This document shows, in pieces, positions 1-14,020 of a stretch of DNA of 64,000 nt. The first letter of the stretch is position 1. Every line of letters starts with the position of its first letter. A program made the translations under genes and the position numbers. A model generated the notes under the pieces. It did not search any database. It was not told the DNA's origin and saw nothing but the letters and a program-made list of their open reading frames with translations. The stretch is from Mycobacterium sp. 3519A (lineage in GTDB: Bacteria > Actinomycetota > Actinomycetes > Mycobacteriales > Mycobacteriaceae): assembly GCF_900240945.1 (NCBI RefSeq), contig NZ_OESG01000014.1:740923-804922 (forward strand). Reading direction: 5' to 3'.

Positions 1-153
1 CGAGGCTGCCGCCGACGGCACCGACCCCATCTCCGTGCCCCCGGTGACGATCGTCGTAGTCACCGCTCCCAGGCCGAGCGCGACGGCGCCCGCCGCTACC
101 CATTGCGTGCGCCTGCGCGAGCGCCTGCCCTGATCGGTGTCGTCACGGTTCAT
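1..153 (-). CDS. Putative secreted or membrane-anchored protein, N-terminal 51 codons only
   Basis: Only the start of this gene is in the window; it runs off the left edge. It begins with ATG at 153 after a G-rich ribosome binding stretch (GGGGGG about 5 bases upstream). The visible product opens with a charged, arginine-rich segment (residues 1-16, including RRSRRRTQW) followed by one hydrophobic helix (about 18-36), then a small-residue stretch. This is the layout of a signal peptide or signal anchor with a cytoplasmic basic end. No domain is visible, so no function can be given. It diverges from the small secreted protein at 403. Confidence 0.55.
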   Translation of the reverse strand, partial: MNRDDTDQGRRSRRRTQWVAAGAVALGLGAVTTTIVTGGTEMGSVPSAAAS

Positions 154-402
154 CGTTGCCCCCCAGTTCCCAAATACGACTTCGACAGTTAACTGTAGAT
201 GACAGCCGCGCTTAAAAATACAGGGAATTCCTGTTGATATCTCAATAGCTCTAGTTGCCAGATTATCAGCGAGCACAATGCGCAGAACTTGCTTATCGCT
301 CGTTGTGCGGGCAGTGCGCACAAGCGAGCCAGCAACCATCCCGCGGACTTACGTTCGGCGAGCAGGTTCACACGGAACCACTCAACAAAGAAAGGCCGAA
401 CC

Positions 403-651
403 ATGAAGATCCGCAATTTCATCACGCCCGCCCTGCTCGCCGCGGGCGGCGCCGCCGCGATCACCCTCGCACCGCTGGCTCAAGCGGACGCAACGCCACC
501 GCCGTGCAGTTTCACGGGCAATGCCAGCGTGTGTCAGACGGAAGGCAACGCACAGGTGAGTGCTCTGCCGCCGACGTTCGACTCGCAGGCGCAGTATCCG
601 TTCGGGGAGTACGGCGGGCTGCTGTTCCATCACCGCGGCCGGCATGGCTAG
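403..651 (+). CDS. Small secreted protein (82 aa), unknown function
   Basis: ATG at 403 follows the purine-rich stretch AAAGAAAGG with suitable spacing. The first 28 residues form a classic signal peptide: basic start (MKIRN), a hydrophobic Ala/Leu core and a cleavage site of the type LAQA-DA. The mature part is only about 54 residues and has two cysteines, CSF...SVC, that could form one disulfide. I do not recognise the family. An upstream in-frame GTG/ATG extension would lack a signal sequence, so the 403 start is preferred. It ends 13 bases before the tRNA-Ala gene, which lies on the other strand. Confidence 0.6.
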   Translation: MKIRNFITPALLAAGGAAAITLAPLAQADATPPPCSFTGNASVCQTEGNAQVSALPPTFDSQAQYPFGEYGGLLFHHRGRHG

Positions 652-664
652 CAAGGGTTGACTG

Positions 665-737
665 TGGAGCCTAGGAGAATCGAACTCCTGACATCTACCT
701 TGCAAAGGTAGCGCTCTACCAACTGAGCTAAGGCCCC
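665..737 (-). tRNA. alaT: tRNA-Ala, anticodon TGC
   Basis: Read on the minus strand this folds as a 73-base cloverleaf starting GGGGCCT and ending AGGCTCCA. The acceptor stem contains the G3:U70 pair that is the main identity element for alanyl-tRNA synthetase. The anticodon loop CTTTGCAAG holds TGC, and the T arm has GTTCGATTC. CCA is not encoded. It lies next to tRNA-Ile, as downstream of gyrA in other mycobacteria. Confidence 0.96.
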
Positions 738-866
738 TGATGTGGTCAGGACGGCACGTCGGCCGCGGTGTGCCACACCTCGACGCCGTGCCGCGACCGC
801 CACACCAGCACCGCAACGGCGATGGCCGCGAGCACGAACACCAGCCTCAAGGTATGCACCTTTCCG

Positions 867-940
867 TGGGGCTAGGAGGACTCGAACCTCCGACCTCTTC
901 GTTATCAGCGAAGCGCTCTAACCGCCTGAGCTATAGCCCC
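867..940 (-). tRNA. ileT: tRNA-Ile, anticodon GAT
   Basis: The minus strand gives a 74-base cloverleaf beginning GGGGCTATAGCTCAGG and ending CCTAGCCCCA, with anticodon loop CTGATAA (GAT) and T loop GTTCGAGTC. It is transcribed towards tRNA-Ala, 129 bases away, probably as one unit. Confidence 0.96.
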
Positions 941-963
941 GAAATGCGTACGGCCGAGCGACG

Positions 964-993
964 AGATTACCTCACCGCTGTGCCGCCGCCCAA
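964..993 (-). promoter_or_regulatory. Candidate promoter for ileT-alaT
   Basis: On the minus strand TTGGGC (993-988) and TAATCT (969-964) are separated by 18 bases, and the expected start (about 957) is some 17 bases before the mature 5' end of tRNA-Ile. This is a good match to a housekeeping sigma promoter; the assignment is by pattern only. Confidence 0.5.
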
Positions 994-1011
994 ACTGATT
1001 CCCCCAGTCGT

Positions 1012-1038
1012 CCCCCTGCCCCTTCGGGGCGGGAGGTG
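1012..1038 (-). terminator. GC-rich hairpin after the gyr operon, possible terminator
   Basis: The segment contains GCCCCTTCGGGGC, extended by further GC and GU pairs into a stem of about 10 pairs with a three-base loop. It lies about 30 bases beyond the stop codon of the DUF3566 gene. There is no U-run, as is usual for mycobacterial terminators. It could instead be a copy of a dispersed GC-rich intergenic repeat. Confidence 0.35.
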
Positions 1039-1066
1039 CCCCCAGCGCTCCTACCCCGCCGGGATC

Positions 1067-1906
1067 TCAATCCCTGTCGGCCAGCGTGACTTCCACCCCA
1101 CCCACCAGATCGGTGGTCAAGTTGTAGATGAACGCCGCACAGGTCGCCATCGCCGTCAGCAGCACGATGTTCACCAGGCCGATCAACGCGGCCCCGCCGA
1201 AGATCGTTCCGCTGGACACCAACTCACCACCGGAGCTGCCGCCCGCGCTGGTCAGCAGGTCGCCGACGTTGCTGTTCAACTTGCTCCACACGCCCATGCC
1301 GCCGAGCACCAGGTACAGGAACGCGACCGCGATCATCCACACGAAGAACAGCGCCACCGACAGCACCAGCGAAACCTTCAACGTGCTCCACGGATCGATG
1401 CGGCGGATCTGCATGCTGGCCCGCACCGGCCCCTTGTGCCGGGTGCTGACCTGCACGCGATTGGACGCCGCGGGCCTGCTGGCCGGCTCCGACGTCGGCC
1501 GCTGCTGTTCCTTGCGCGGCTGCGCCGGTCGCGGCGCGGGCCCCGACAGGTCGGGCAGCTCACTGGCGTAACTCTCGGGCCGCACCGTCTCGGTGCGCTC
1601 ACCGAACGCAGGCGCGTCCTGTTCGTGCGACGGCGCCTGCGCGGACGACCCGGACCCGCCGGCAATGAACCGGTTCAGCCGAGCGTCCACACCGGCGTTG
1701 TGGCCACCCTCGGGAGCTTGACGCTGCGGCTGACGTGGGGCCCGGTTCGCGGGCCCCCGCTGCCACGGTGGGACGTCGTTGCCGCCGCGGGCTGCCGCGT
1801 TGCCGAGCGAGCCGTTCTCCTTCGACGACGGCGCGCCACCGGAGCCGTTGGCGCTGCCGGGGGCGTCGCCCGCGCGGGGGTACCCCGGCTCGTTCGGTGA
1901 ACTCAC
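1067..1906 (-). CDS. DUF3566 membrane protein downstream of gyrA (Rv0007 type)
   Basis: 279 residues starting ATG at 1906. The first 165 residues are a low-complexity, Pro/Ser/Arg-rich cytoplasmic region. The C-terminal 110 residues form the DUF3566 domain: a basic entry ([13 protein letters not shown]), a first membrane helix (about 175-200), an outer loop rich in Gly and Ser, and a second helix near 235-262, ending in a short charged tail (VEVTLADRD). The gene starts 28 bases after gyrA on the same strand, so it is the last gene of the gyrB-gyrA operon. The same neighbour follows gyrA in M. tuberculosis. Its biochemical role is not known; association with the cell envelope or division apparatus would be inference. 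Confidence 0.85.
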   Translation of the reverse strand: MSSPNEPGYPRAGDAPGSANGSGGAPSSKENGSLGNAAARGGNDVPPWQRGPANRAPRQPQRQAPEGGHNAGVDARLNRFIAGGSGSSAQAPSHEQDAPAFGERTETVRPESYASELPDLSGPAPRPAQPRKEQQRPTSEPASRPAASNRVQVSTRHKGPVRASMQIRRIDPWSTLKVSLVLSVALFFVWMIAVAFLYLVLGGMGVWSKLNSNVGDLLTSAGGSSGGELVSSGTIFGGAALIGLVNIVLLTAMATCAAFIYNLTTDLVGGVEVTLADRD

Positions 1907-1934
1907 CTACGGCTCCTTACCTGTCCGCCACCGG

Positions 1935-4442
<2,508 letters not shown>

Positions 4443-4476
4443 GAATTTTCAGCCCTATTGGTTGTCTACTTAGCCA

Positions 4477-6573
<2,097 letters not shown>

Positions 6574-6583
6574 TCATGAGAAC

Positions 6584-6589
6584 AGTCTA
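6584..6589 (-). promoter_or_regulatory. Candidate -10 element of the gyr operon promoter
   Basis: The minus strand reads CCCGGTAGACTGTTCTC, giving TAGACT (6589-6584), a good match to TANNNT, about 80 bases before the gyrB GTG. No convincing -35 was seen (TGGCAC lies slightly too close). The 237-base gap between dciA and gyrB is the only sizeable space for the operon promoter. Confidence 0.35.
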
Positions 6590-6741
6590 CCGGGAGATAG
6601 TGCCAGGACCGATTCTGAGGCGGCGTTTCTGCACACCTATTTGCGCCGTCTGTGGAATTTCTCGATCTCAGGTGCGTGAAGTCGCTCAGGAGGTAGGCTC
6701 GCGGCCTTCTGGCGGCTCTCAGCCCACCGGCAACGACGGCC

Positions 6742-7302
6742 TCAGCCGTACGTGTCGCGGGGTCCACGGCCTGCGATGTGATACCGCCCCTTGCGCCACG
6801 ACGGCGCTACCGGGCCGACGATTTTCAGCGACGTCACCACCCCGTCGCCCACGGCGGCGGCGATCTTGGCCAACAGTTGCGCCTGCACCATCCGGAGCTG
6901 CGTGGCCCACGCCGTCGATTCTGCCGAGACGGTCAGCACCCCGTCGGTCAGTGACGTCGGCGCGGCGTGCGCGGCGATCTGCTCGCCGACCAGACCCGGC
7001 CACCGCCCGAACACTGACCCCTCCGCGACCCGGCCCGACCACCCGCGACTGCGGGCCAGGTCGCTGGTCGCCGCACCCAACAGTTGCGGATCCCGAGAGT
7101 CCGGACCTGGCCCGGACCAGCGGCGCCGGCTGGTCCCTGCCACCCGGCGGCGGGCGGGCGACGTGCGCCCACGACCGACATCCTTGCCCTGGATGCGGGC
7201 CGCGCCGCGGGCCTCCTCGAGCGTTCGGCGCACCAGATCCATGCCCGCCAGGTTGGCTAGATGTGCGGGCGGCCCTGCGGCGGTGTCGTCGTCGGATGTC
7301 AT
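6742..7302 (-). CDS. dciA: DciA-type replicative helicase loader (DUF721, Rv0004 type)
   Basis: 186 residues, ATG at 7302, overlapping the recF stop codon (ATGA). DciA recruits or loads the DnaB helicase in bacteria lacking DnaC. The first 95 residues are basic and of low complexity ([12 protein letters not shown]), probably disordered. The C-terminal half carries the conserved DUF721 fold: [19 protein letters not shown], then [19 protein letters not shown], and a final [13 protein letters not shown] segment. Its position between recF and gyrB is the standard mycobacterial arrangement. The overlap with recF implies translational coupling. Confidence 0.92.
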   Translation of the reverse strand: MTSDDDTAAGPPAHLANLAGMDLVRRTLEEARGAARIQGKDVGRGRTSPARRRVAGTSRRRWSGPGPDSRDPQLLGAATSDLARSRGWSGRVAEGSVFGRWPGLVGEQIAAHAAPTSLTDGVLTVSAESTAWATQLRMVQAQLLAKIAAAVGDGVVTSLKIVGPVAPSWRKGRYHIAGRGPRDTYG

Positions 7303-8459
7303 GGCACCACCATCGATACTCGGCCGGAGTCGTCGTCGCGCATCGCGATCTCGACCCGGCGGGCGTCCCAGTCCGCGGGGATGTCCTCGTGCACTGCGGC
7401 GGTCACCAACACCTGCTCGGCGTTCGCGGCGACGTTGGCCAGCGCCTGTCGGCGCGCGTTGTCCAGTTCGGCGAACACGTCGTCGAGTAACAGCACCGGG
7501 TCGCCGCCCTCGGCGCGAAGCAGTTCGTAACCCGCCAGCCGCAGCGCCAACGCCATCGACCACGATTCCCCGTGGCTGGCAAAGCCTTTCGCGAGTTGAT
7601 CGCCCAACCGCAGTTCCAGGTCGTCGCGGTGGGGGCCGACCAGGCAGACGCCGCGGTCGAGTTCGGCGTCGCGGCGCCGGGCCAGCGCTTCCAGCAGCGC
7701 GGCCTCGAACATCTCGGCGTTGTGGTTTCCGGCGGCGGCTTCGTTTTCGACGACCTCGACGGCGCTGCGGTACTGAATGGCCGCAGGCCGCGACGAGGGC
7801 GCCAGTAGTTGGTAGGCCTTCTCCACTTCGGGCGCCAGTTGGTTGACCAGTTCGACGCGCGCGGCGATGAGTTGCGCGCCGTGCGCAGCCAGATGTCCGT
7901 CCCACACGTCGAGGGTGTCCAGCACGCTGCGGTCGCCGCGGTGCCGCGCCGGGCCCGCGGTTTTGAGCAGCGCGGAGCGCTGCCGCAGCACCTTGTCGTA
8001 ATCGGCGCGGATGCCCGCGATCCGCGGTCGCCTGGTGGTGGCCAATTCGTCGAGGTAGCGTCGGCGTTCACTCGGGTCGCCGCGCACCAGCGCCAGGTCC
8101 TCCGGCGCGAAGAGCACGGCCCGCAGCACACCGAGGATCTCGCGCGCGGAGCGCACGGGGGAGCGGTTCAACCGCGCCTTGTTCGCCCGGCCCGCGGTGA
8201 TCTCCAGGTCGACAGCCAGTTCGCGGCCATCGTTGACGACAATGGTGGACACCACCGCGCGCTCGGCGCCGGCCCGGATCAGCGGCGCGTCCGACGCCAC
8301 CCGGTGCGAACCGAGCGTCGACGAATACCACAGCGCCTCAACGAGATTCGTCTTGCCGAAGCCGTTGGGACCGACGAACACCGTGCGCCCAGGTGCCAGT
8401 TCCAGGTCGACCTTCGGCCAGGATCTGAAGTCTTGTAAGCCCAGACGACGGATGAACAC
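7299..8459 (-). CDS. recF: DNA replication and repair protein RecF
   Basis: 386 residues. RecF is an SMC-like ATPase that acts with RecO and RecR to load RecA at single-strand gaps. Walker A is GPNGFGKTN (about 32-40). The C-terminal signature and Walker B region reads [13 protein letters not shown]...[13 protein letters not shown]. The start is GTG at 8459 ([14 protein letters not shown]), immediately after the gnd stop codon with no gap, and the end overlaps dciA by 4 bases. The tail [21 protein letters not shown] is typical of mycobacterial RecF. Confidence 0.97.
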   Translation of the reverse strand: MFIRRLGLQDFRSWPKVDLELAPGRTVFVGPNGFGKTNLVEALWYSSTLGSHRVASDAPLIRAGAERAVVSTIVVNDGRELAVDLEITAGRANKARLNRSPVRSAREILGVLRAVLFAPEDLALVRGDPSERRRYLDELATTRRPRIAGIRADYDKVLRQRSALLKTAGPARHRGDRSVLDTLDVWDGHLAAHGAQLIAARVELVNQLAPEVEKAYQLLAPSSRPAAIQYRSAVEVVENEAAAGNHNAEMFEAALLEALARRRDAELDRGVCLVGPHRDDLELRLGDQLAKGFASHGESWSMALALRLAGYELLRAEGGDPVLLLDDVFAELDNARRQALANVAANAEQVLVTAAVHEDIPADWDARRVEIAMRDDDSGRVSMVVP

Positions 8460-9353
8460 CTAGCCGGACTCGCTGATCCTCTTGACGGCGTGGCCACCGA
8501 ACTGGTTGCGCAGCGCCGACACGGCTTTCATCGCGGGCGACTCTTCCTGCCGGGACGCGAACCGCGCGAACAATGACGCCGCGATCACCGGCATGGGCAC
8601 CCGGTGGTTGATCGCCTCTTCGACTGTCCACCGGCCTTCGCCCGAATCCTCGGTGTAGCCGCTGATCGCGTCGAATTCCGGGTCTTCCTTCAGCGCCTTG
8701 GCCAGCAGTTGCTGCAACCACGACCGCACCACCGTGCCGTTGGTCCAGGCCTGGATGACCGCCTGGGTGTCGGTGATCAAGTCTTCGGCGGCCAACAATT
8801 CGTAACCCTCGGCATAGGCCATCATCAGGCCGTACTCGATGCCGTTGTGCACCATTTTCGCGTAGTGTCCGGCGCCGACGGGCCCGGCATGGACGAATCC
8901 GTCTTCGCGTGGGCCGGCAGGACGCAAGGTGTCGAAGATCGGCATGGCCCGTTCCACGTCGGCCTTGCTGCCGCCCACCATCAGGCCGTAACCCTCTGTG
9001 AGGCCCCAGACGCCGCCGGAAACACCGGCGTCGATATAGGCGATTCCCTTGTCGCCCAACAACTTTGCGTGCGGACCATCCTCGGTGTAGCGGGAGTTGC
9101 CGCCGTCGATCACCATGTCGCCCGCACTGAGCTGATCGGCCAACGCCGCGATGGTTTCATGCGTCACCGGCCCTGAGGGCACCATCACCCAGACCACCCG
9201 GGGGGCGGTGAGTGCTTCGGCGAGCGCTGCGAGCGTCGGCACGTCGGTGACCTCGGGCCGCGGGTCGTATCCGACCACCTCGTGACCGCCTTGACGCAGG
9301 CGTTCCCGCATGTTGAAACCCATTTTGCCTAGGCCGACGAGACCCAATTGCAT
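8460..9353 (-). CDS. gnd: 6-phosphogluconate dehydrogenase, short (GndA-like) form
   Basis: 297 residues, ATG at 9353. It oxidatively decarboxylates 6-phosphogluconate to ribulose 5-phosphate in the pentose phosphate pathway. The Rossmann motif GLVGLGKMGFNM opens the protein, substrate-binding residues lie in DGGNSRYTED and SGGVWGLTEGYG, and the active-site lysine and asparagine are in HYAKMVHNGIEYG. The length fits the roughly 300-residue bacterial subgroup rather than the 470-residue enzyme. It sits between dnaN (31 bases upstream) and recF (no gap), an arrangement I associate with rapidly growing mycobacteria; M. tuberculosis lacks it here. Confidence 0.93.
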   Translation of the reverse strand: MQLGLVGLGKMGFNMRERLRQGGHEVVGYDPRPEVTDVPTLAALAEALTAPRVVWVMVPSGPVTHETIAALADQLSAGDMVIDGGNSRYTEDGPHAKLLGDKGIAYIDAGVSGGVWGLTEGYGLMVGGSKADVERAMPIFDTLRPAGPREDGFVHAGPVGAGHYAKMVHNGIEYGLMMAYAEGYELLAAEDLITDTQAVIQAWTNGTVVRSWLQQLLAKALKEDPEFDAISGYTEDSGEGRWTVEEAINHRVPMPVIAASLFARFASRQEESPAMKAVSALRNQFGGHAVKRISESG

Positions 9354-9384
9354 GTGCGCGCCTCTTTCGTGGCGATAGGGCCGG

Positions 9385-10584
9385 TCAGCCCGGAAGCCGC
9401 ACCGGCATCAACAGGTAGACGTAGTCGGTTTGCGCGGCCGGGAACGGCCCACTTTCACCGACAGACCCATCATCCTCACCTGCCGGACGCAACACCGCAG
9501 GACGACTGGGGGTCGTGAAACCGAATGTCACGCGCTCCGAATGCAACGAACTCAAGCCGTCGGTCAGATACGTCGGGTTGAACGCGATGGTCAGCGGGTC
9601 ACCCGAGAACGACACCGGAAGGTCTTCTTCGGCGCGGCCGACATCGTCGGCACCGGCCGACAACCGCAGCACGTCGTCGGCGAACTCCATCCGCACCTGC
9701 GCACCACGGTCGGCGACCAGTGCCACACGCTTGATGGCCTCGGTGAGTTCCGCGACACCGATGGTGGCGATCGCCGTGTGCTCGGCGGGCAACAGTTGAC
9801 GGAATTTCGGGAACTCGGCGTCGAGCAAGCGCGTGGTGCTGCGCTTGCCTTCGCTTCGAATGCCCAGCAGGCCGTCCGCGCCGACCGCGGATCCCGATCC
9901 GAGCGACAAATGCACGTCGGTTCCGTCGGCACCGGCCTTGGCCGCCTCGGCCAACGTCTTGGCCGGGACCAGCACCGCCGCCTCGATGTCGGCCGACGTC
10001 GTCGACCATGTCAGCTCACGCACCGCGAGCCGGAACCGGTCGGTCGCGGCCAAAACCACCTTCTCGCCCGAGATCTCGACCCTGATGCCGGTCAGCATCG
10101 GCAGGGTGTCATCGCGTCCGGCTGCCACGGCGACCTGGCCGATGGCCTCGGCGAACAACTGCGACGAGATCACGCCGGTGTCTTCGGGCAGCGCGGGCAG
10201 CGCCGGGTAATCCTCGACCGCCATGGTGGGCAGCGAGAAGCGGGCGCTGCCGCAGGTCAGGGAGACGCGGGTGCCCTCGACGCTGACGTCGACCGGTTTG
10301 GCAGGCAACGCTCTGGTGATGTCGGACAACAACCGGCCGGACACCAAAACGCTTCCGGGAGAAGCTATTTCGGCTGCAACCTGGACTTCGGCCGAAACTT
10401 CATAGTCGAACCCGGAAATGGTGAGACCGTCATCGGTACCGGTGAGCAGGACGCCGGCCAGGACGGGGACCGTCGGTCGGGTGGGCAAATTCCTGGCAAC
10501 CCAGGCCACGGCGTCGGCGAAGTCCTCGCGCACTAACCGGAATTTCAGATCGGTGAGACCAACGGTTGTCGTCGCCACGTTCAT
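9385..10584 (-). CDS. dnaN: DNA polymerase III sliding clamp, beta subunit
   Basis: 399 residues. Two copies of the protein form the ring that tethers polymerase to DNA. Three clamp domains follow each other, with [29 protein letters not shown] typical of domain 2 and the C-terminal [12 protein letters not shown] strongly conserved. The ATG at 10584 ([15 protein letters not shown]) is chosen because it aligns with the M. tuberculosis start and has GAAGGGA just upstream; a GTG two codons later is possible. The upstream in-frame ATG (MYRRDAMN) has no ribosome binding site. Confidence 0.97.
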   Translation of the reverse strand: MNVATTTVGLTDLKFRLVREDFADAVAWVARNLPTRPTVPVLAGVLLTGTDDGLTISGFDYEVSAEVQVAAEIASPGSVLVSGRLLSDITRALPAKPVDVSVEGTRVSLTCGSARFSLPTMAVEDYPALPALPEDTGVISSQLFAEAIGQVAVAAGRDDTLPMLTGIRVEISGEKVVLAATDRFRLAVRELTWSTTSADIEAAVLVPAKTLAEAAKAGADGTDVHLSLGSGSAVGADGLLGIRSEGKRSTTRLLDAEFPKFRQLLPAEHTAIATIGVAELTEAIKRVALVADRGAQVRMEFADDVLRLSAGADDVGRAEEDLPVSFSGDPLTIAFNPTYLTDGLSSLHSERVTFGFTTPSRPAVLRPAGEDDGSVGESGPFPAAQTDYVYLLMPVRLPG

Positions 10585-11126
10585 AGCGTCCCTTCGATAC
10601 ACACCACAACAAGGTCTTACCAGCGTTTTCCCGGTGTCTCGCGACGCGTCTCCCCGATGCGCTCCAACGACCGTAACGGCTGTCGATGAACCACCGTAGA
10701 GCTTTCCGGCTCAACTTGAAAGCTAATCGATCGGGCTGACATGGACGTTCGCAAAGCGGCGCGCCGACCGGTGAATCGTTGTGTCCCCAGGTGGCTTCTT
10801 CGAAGAACAATCTTTGGAGATATACGAGCAACAGTATTAGGGGTTGTGGACGTTGGGGATAACCCGGTGTCGGGCCAGCGTGGTGGGCGTGTCGTGGTGT
10901 GCGTCAGTTGTGGATGAATGCCGGGCAGCTGCGCAGGCAGTGTGGACTTCGGCGGCGTTGTGAACGAAACACCGGAAAATCCGAAGGTTGATCGCAGGTT
11001 GTGCACATGGGTATCCACACCGTGGCTGTGTGACAACTGATACCGGCGGTGCGCAAGTTTTTCGAAGATTTTTTGTGATGCGCTGTGTCCTCCGAGGGCT
11101 ACCCGGAGTCAGGAACGATCGAAACG
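10585..11126. other. oriC: Chromosomal replication origin (oriC), dnaN-dnaA intergenic region
   Basis: This 542-base gap contains no gene. It holds several degenerate DnaA boxes: TGTGGACGT (10845-10853), TGTGGATGA (10909-10917), TGTGGACTT (10941-10949), TTGTGCACA (10999-11007, 8 of 9 to TTGTCCACA) and GTATCCACA (11011-11019). An AT-rich stretch, AAGTTTTTCGAAGATTTTTT, lies at 11055-11074 and another near 10811-10840, unusual for this GC-rich DNA and candidates for unwinding. Position between dnaA and dnaN is where mycobacterial origins have been mapped. Confidence 0.85.
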
Positions 11127-12629
11127 TCAGCGCTTGGAGCGCTGGCGGATTCGTGTCGTGAGCTCTTTGACGTGATCGAAGACCTCACGGCGCTCGGCCA
11201 TTTCGCCGCGGATCTTCTTCTCCGCGTACATGACCGTGGTGTGGTCTCGGCCGAACGCCTGGCCGATCTTGGGCAACGACAAATCGGTGAGCTCGCGACA
11301 CAGATACATGGCGATCTGTCGGGACTGCGCCAGCGCGCGGGTCTTACCCGGCCCGCGCAATTCCTCGACGCTGGTTTCGAAGTATTCGGCGGTGGCAGCC
11401 ATGATCGTCGCGGTACTGATCTGCATGGTGCCCGCATCGGCGATCAGGTCGCGCAGCACGATCTCGGCCAGCGACTTGTCGATCGGCGTCTTGTTCAACG
11501 ACGCGAACGCGGTGACCCGGATCAGCGCGCCCTCGAGTTCACGGATGTTGCGTTCGATGCTGCTGGCGATCAATTCGAGCACGTCGCCGGGCACGTCGAG
11601 ACGGTCCATCTGCGCCTTCTTGCGCAGGATCGCGATCCGCGTTTCGAGCTCGGGCGGCTGAACGTCGGTGATCAGCCCCCATTCGAAACGGGTGCGCAAC
11701 CGGTCCTCCAGGGTGGCCAGCTGTTTGGGCGGCCGGTCGGAGGAGATGACGATCTGCTTGTTGGCGTTGTGCAGCGTGTTGAAGGTGTGGAAGAACTCCT
11801 CCTGGATGCCTTCCTTGCCTTCGATGAACTGGATGTCGTCGACCAACAACACGTCGATGTCGCGGTAGCTGCGTTTGAACGAGGCCTTGCGGTCGTCACG
11901 GAGCGAGTTAATGAAGTCGTTGGTGAATTCCTCGGTGGAGACGTACTTGACGCGCATGCCGGGGAACAGCCGCTGGGCGTAGTTGCCGGCCGCGTGCAAC
12001 AGGTGCGTCTTGCCGAGCCCGGACTCACCCCAGATGAACAACGGGTTGTAGGCCCTGGCGGGCGCCTCAGCAATCGCCAGCGTCGCGGCGTGAGCGAACC
12101 GATTCGAGGCGCCGATGACGAACGTGTCGAAGGTGTAGCGACGGTTCAGGTTGACCGCGGTCGGCTCGCCGGCGGGGGCGCCCTGCGGGCGGTGGGAGAA
12201 GTACGAGGGCCAGCTCTCCTCGGCGCTGGCCAGCGCTTCGGAGTCTTCGTCGACTTCGTCGGGATCGGTGCCGAGCGGCACAGAGGTGAAGCCGTTGACG
12301 GGCTCGTCGGGTTCGGTTGGGGTCGGGGCTGCGATGCGCACACCTAGTTCGACGCGCTGGCCGAGCTGACGGCTCAATGCAGAAATGATGGGTTCGCGCA
12401 GGTGTCGTTCGATCTCGTTCTGCACAAACGAGGTCGGCACCGACAACAAGGCAAACCCCTCCGCGATGACAAGGGGTTGGACCAGCTTCAACCAGGCCCT
12501 TTGCTGCGGGGTGAGAGTGGGGAGTGCCGAGTCGCCGTTGTGGCCTTCGCCGTTGTGGCCTTCGCCGTTGAGTTCGGCAACCACGTTGTTCCATACGGCG
12601 ACGAAGGGTGGATCGGGGTCAGTTGTCAA
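11127..12629 (-). CDS. dnaA: Chromosomal replication initiator DnaA
   Basis: 500 residues. AAA+ initiator that binds DnaA boxes at oriC and opens the origin. Domain I (1-95) contacts partners; a variable linker (95-160) follows; domain III has Walker [14 protein letters not shown], Walker [10 protein letters not shown] and sensor motifs; domain IV carries the DNA-binding signature [14 protein letters not shown] near the C-terminus ([10 protein letters not shown]). The start is TTG at 12629 ([15 protein letters not shown]), the point where similarity to M. smegmatis and M. tuberculosis begins, with GAGGGGG about 9 bases upstream. A 15-base tandem repeat encodes GEGHN twice near residue 20-30. 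Confidence 0.97.
   Translation of the reverse strand: MTTDPDPPFVAVWNNVVAELNGEGHNGEGHNGDSALPTLTPQQRAWLKLVQPLVIAEGFALLSVPTSFVQNEIERHLREPIISALSRQLGQRVELGVRIAAPTPTEPDEPVNGFTSVPLGTDPDEVDEDSEALASAEESWPSYFSHRPQGAPAGEPTAVNLNRRYTFDTFVIGASNRFAHAATLAIAEAPARAYNPLFIWGESGLGKTHLLHAAGNYAQRLFPGMRVKYVSTEEFTNDFINSLRDDRKASFKRSYRDIDVLLVDDIQFIEGKEGIQEEFFHTFNTLHNANKQIVISSDRPPKQLATLEDRLRTRFEWGLITDVQPPELETRIAILRKKAQMDRLDVPGDVLELIASSIERNIRELEGALIRVTAFASLNKTPIDKSLAEIVLRDLIADAGTMQISTATIMAATAEYFETSVEELRGPGKTRALAQSRQIAMYLCRELTDLSLPKIGQAFGRDHTTVMYAEKKIRGEMAERREVFDHVKELTTRIRQRSKR
12533..12570 (-). repeat. 15-bp tandem repeat inside dnaA domain I
   Basis: The unit CGCCGTTGTGGCCTT occurs at 12533-12547 and 12548-12562 and begins a third time at 12563-12570. 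It is in frame and encodes NGEGH repeats in DnaA. Confidence 0.9.
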
Positions 12630-13199
12630 TGACCACAACCCCCTCGAGGCCGATCCGGAGACGACCAAAGGAACGATGACGAACTGTCCACATAGTTATC
12701 CACAGCCTGTGGAGACAGGACAGCCATCTCGCTCTGTTGTCTACCGGCGTGGACGCCGCGGGCCGGGGCTCATCACAGTGATGGTGCGCTCTGTGGGCTC
12801 GCGACTGGTCGGCATCCCCGCTTCGTTGTCTGTCGCCGTTTCGTTATCGAAGCGGCATTCGCAGAAGCTAACAGTTTTCTCTTCGGGTGCCAACCGTTCT
12901 GCAACATTGGACGGATGCATATTTTTGCTCACCGAGGGGGCGTGACGGCTGTGGCGAATGTAAAGCGTCGGGCCGCGACGGGTGGTCGCTCGGACCAGGT
13001 TTGACCCAGCGAAATCTCGTCAGTACCCTCGAACAGTCGCCCGAACGTCGGCGATACGGCTGCGACCCGGATTCGTCTGGAGACCGCGCCGGTTAGCAAG
13101 CGAGACGGACGAGCTTACCAACGGCAATCGCGTCCCCACCGGTACGACGTGTTATCGGCATGGGTTGCGGATGCCAGACGCAACGAGGAGTGAACAGCC
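12630..13199. promoter_or_regulatory. dnaA-rpmH intergenic region with DnaA boxes
   Basis: A 570-base gene-free region between the divergent dnaA and rpmH genes. Three DnaA-box-like sites cluster just upstream of dnaA: CTGTCCACA (12684-12692), TTATCCACA (12696-12704, a perfect classical box) and TGTGGAGAC (12708-12716), suggesting DnaA autoregulation. The rest must hold the dnaA and rpmH promoters; no single promoter stands out. A short reading frame at 12741-12932 is not supported. Confidence 0.7.
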
Positions 13200-13343
13200 G
13201 TGGCCAAGGGCAAGCGGACCTTCCAGCCCAACAACCGCCGTCGCGCGCGGGTGCACGGGTTTCGGCTGCGGATGCGCACCCGCGCCGGCCGGGCGATCGT
13301 GGCGAACCGGCGTTCCAAGGGGCGCCGCAAGCTGACTGCGTGA
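13200..13343 (+). CDS. rpmH: 50S ribosomal protein L34
   Basis: 47 residues, too short for most automatic listings: starts [20 protein letters not shown] and ends GRRKLTA. L34 binds 23S rRNA. Basic, with the conserved [16 protein letters not shown] core. The start is GTG at 13200 with GAGGAG at 13185-13190. rnpA begins 21 bases downstream, the near-universal rpmH-rnpA pairing. Confidence 0.97.
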   Translation: MAKGKRTFQPNNRRRARVHGFRLRMRTRAGRAIVANRRSKGRRKLTA

Positions 13344-13364
13344 TTAGACGCAGGGTTTAGCGCG

Positions 13365-13730
13365 GTGCTTCCGGCTCGGTACCGGATGACGCGGTCTACC
13401 GAATTCGGCGCCACTGTCAGTCAAGGGGTACGGGCGGTGCAGCCCGATCTCGTCGTGCACGCATTGCGCGCCGAGGACGGCGGTGTCGACAACGGGCCGC
13501 GGATCGGTTTGGTTGTCTCCAAAGCCGTCGGCAGCGCGGTGCAACGACACCGGGTGTCCCGGCGCCTGCGGCATGTCGCCAAAACGTTCCTCGACGAACT
13601 GGACCCGGCGGACCGCATCGTGATCCGCGCGCTGCCAAGTAGCCGCAACGCCATCTCCGCGCGACTGGAGCAGGAACTGCGAACGGCGTTGCGCCGCACC
13701 CGCCCGCGCCGTGAGGCAGCGGACCGATGA
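13365..13730 (+). CDS. rnpA: Ribonuclease P protein component
   Basis: 121 residues, GTG start at 13365. It is the protein cofactor of RNase P, which trims tRNA 5' leaders. The family core is present: [25 protein letters not shown] (the RNR-like motif region) and the helix with [12 protein letters not shown]. The stop codon overlaps the yidD start (ATGA), so translation is probably coupled. Confidence 0.96.
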   Translation: MLPARYRMTRSTEFGATVSQGVRAVQPDLVVHALRAEDGGVDNGPRIGLVVSKAVGSAVQRHRVSRRLRHVAKTFLDELDPADRIVIRALPSSRNAISARLEQELRTALRRTRPRREAADR

Positions 13731-14020
13731 ATCCCGTCGTTCGCGGCCTGATCTTCCTCATCGAGTTGTACCGCCACACGATCTCGCCGATGCGGCTGCC
13801 GACGTGTCGGTTCAGCCCGACCTGCAGCCAGTACGCGGTGGAGGCGCTCACCGAACACGGGTTGATTCGGGGCGGGTGGCTGGCGGTGGTGCGGCTGTTG
13901 AAATGCGGCCCGTGGCATCGGGGAGGATGGGACCCGGTACCCGAGCGTCGCCGTAGCCCGCGCCGGGACAGTGTGGGTGCACAATCCGGCGCCGAAGTGG
14001 AAAGCGAGACTCGTGTTTAA
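13727..14020 (+). CDS. yidD: Membrane protein insertion efficiency factor YidD
   Basis: 97 residues. YidD is a small peripheral membrane protein with an amphipathic N-terminal helix that helps YidC-dependent insertion. The conserved core is all visible: [12 protein letters not shown], then [19 protein letters not shown] and [17 protein letters not shown] roughly 25-residue tail beyond the conserved WDPVP is specific to this lineage. It overlaps rnpA by 4 bases and yidC by 8. Confidence 0.95.
   Translation: MNPVVRGLIFLIELYRHTISPMRLPTCRFSPTCSQYAVEALTEHGLIRGGWLAVVRLLKCGPWHRGGWDPVPERRRSPRRDSVGAQSGAEVESETRV

Noticed and set aside
1012..1038. Classical intrinsic terminator after the gyr operon
   Set aside because: The hairpin is strong but has no U-run, so it is listed only as a possible terminator at low confidence.
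740..1900. Open frame on the plus strand between the tRNAs and gyrA
   Set aside because: It runs through the tRNA-Ile gene and opposite the DUF3566 gene; no recognisable protein.
10985..11035. A perfect consensus DnaA box in the dnaN-dnaA gap
   Set aside because: The best match, TTGTGCACA at 10999, differs by one base; no exact TTGTCCACA or complement was found there.
12741..12932. Small open frame in the dnaA-rpmH gap
   Set aside because: No ribosome binding site, no recognisable sequence, and it covers regulatory DNA upstream of dnaA.
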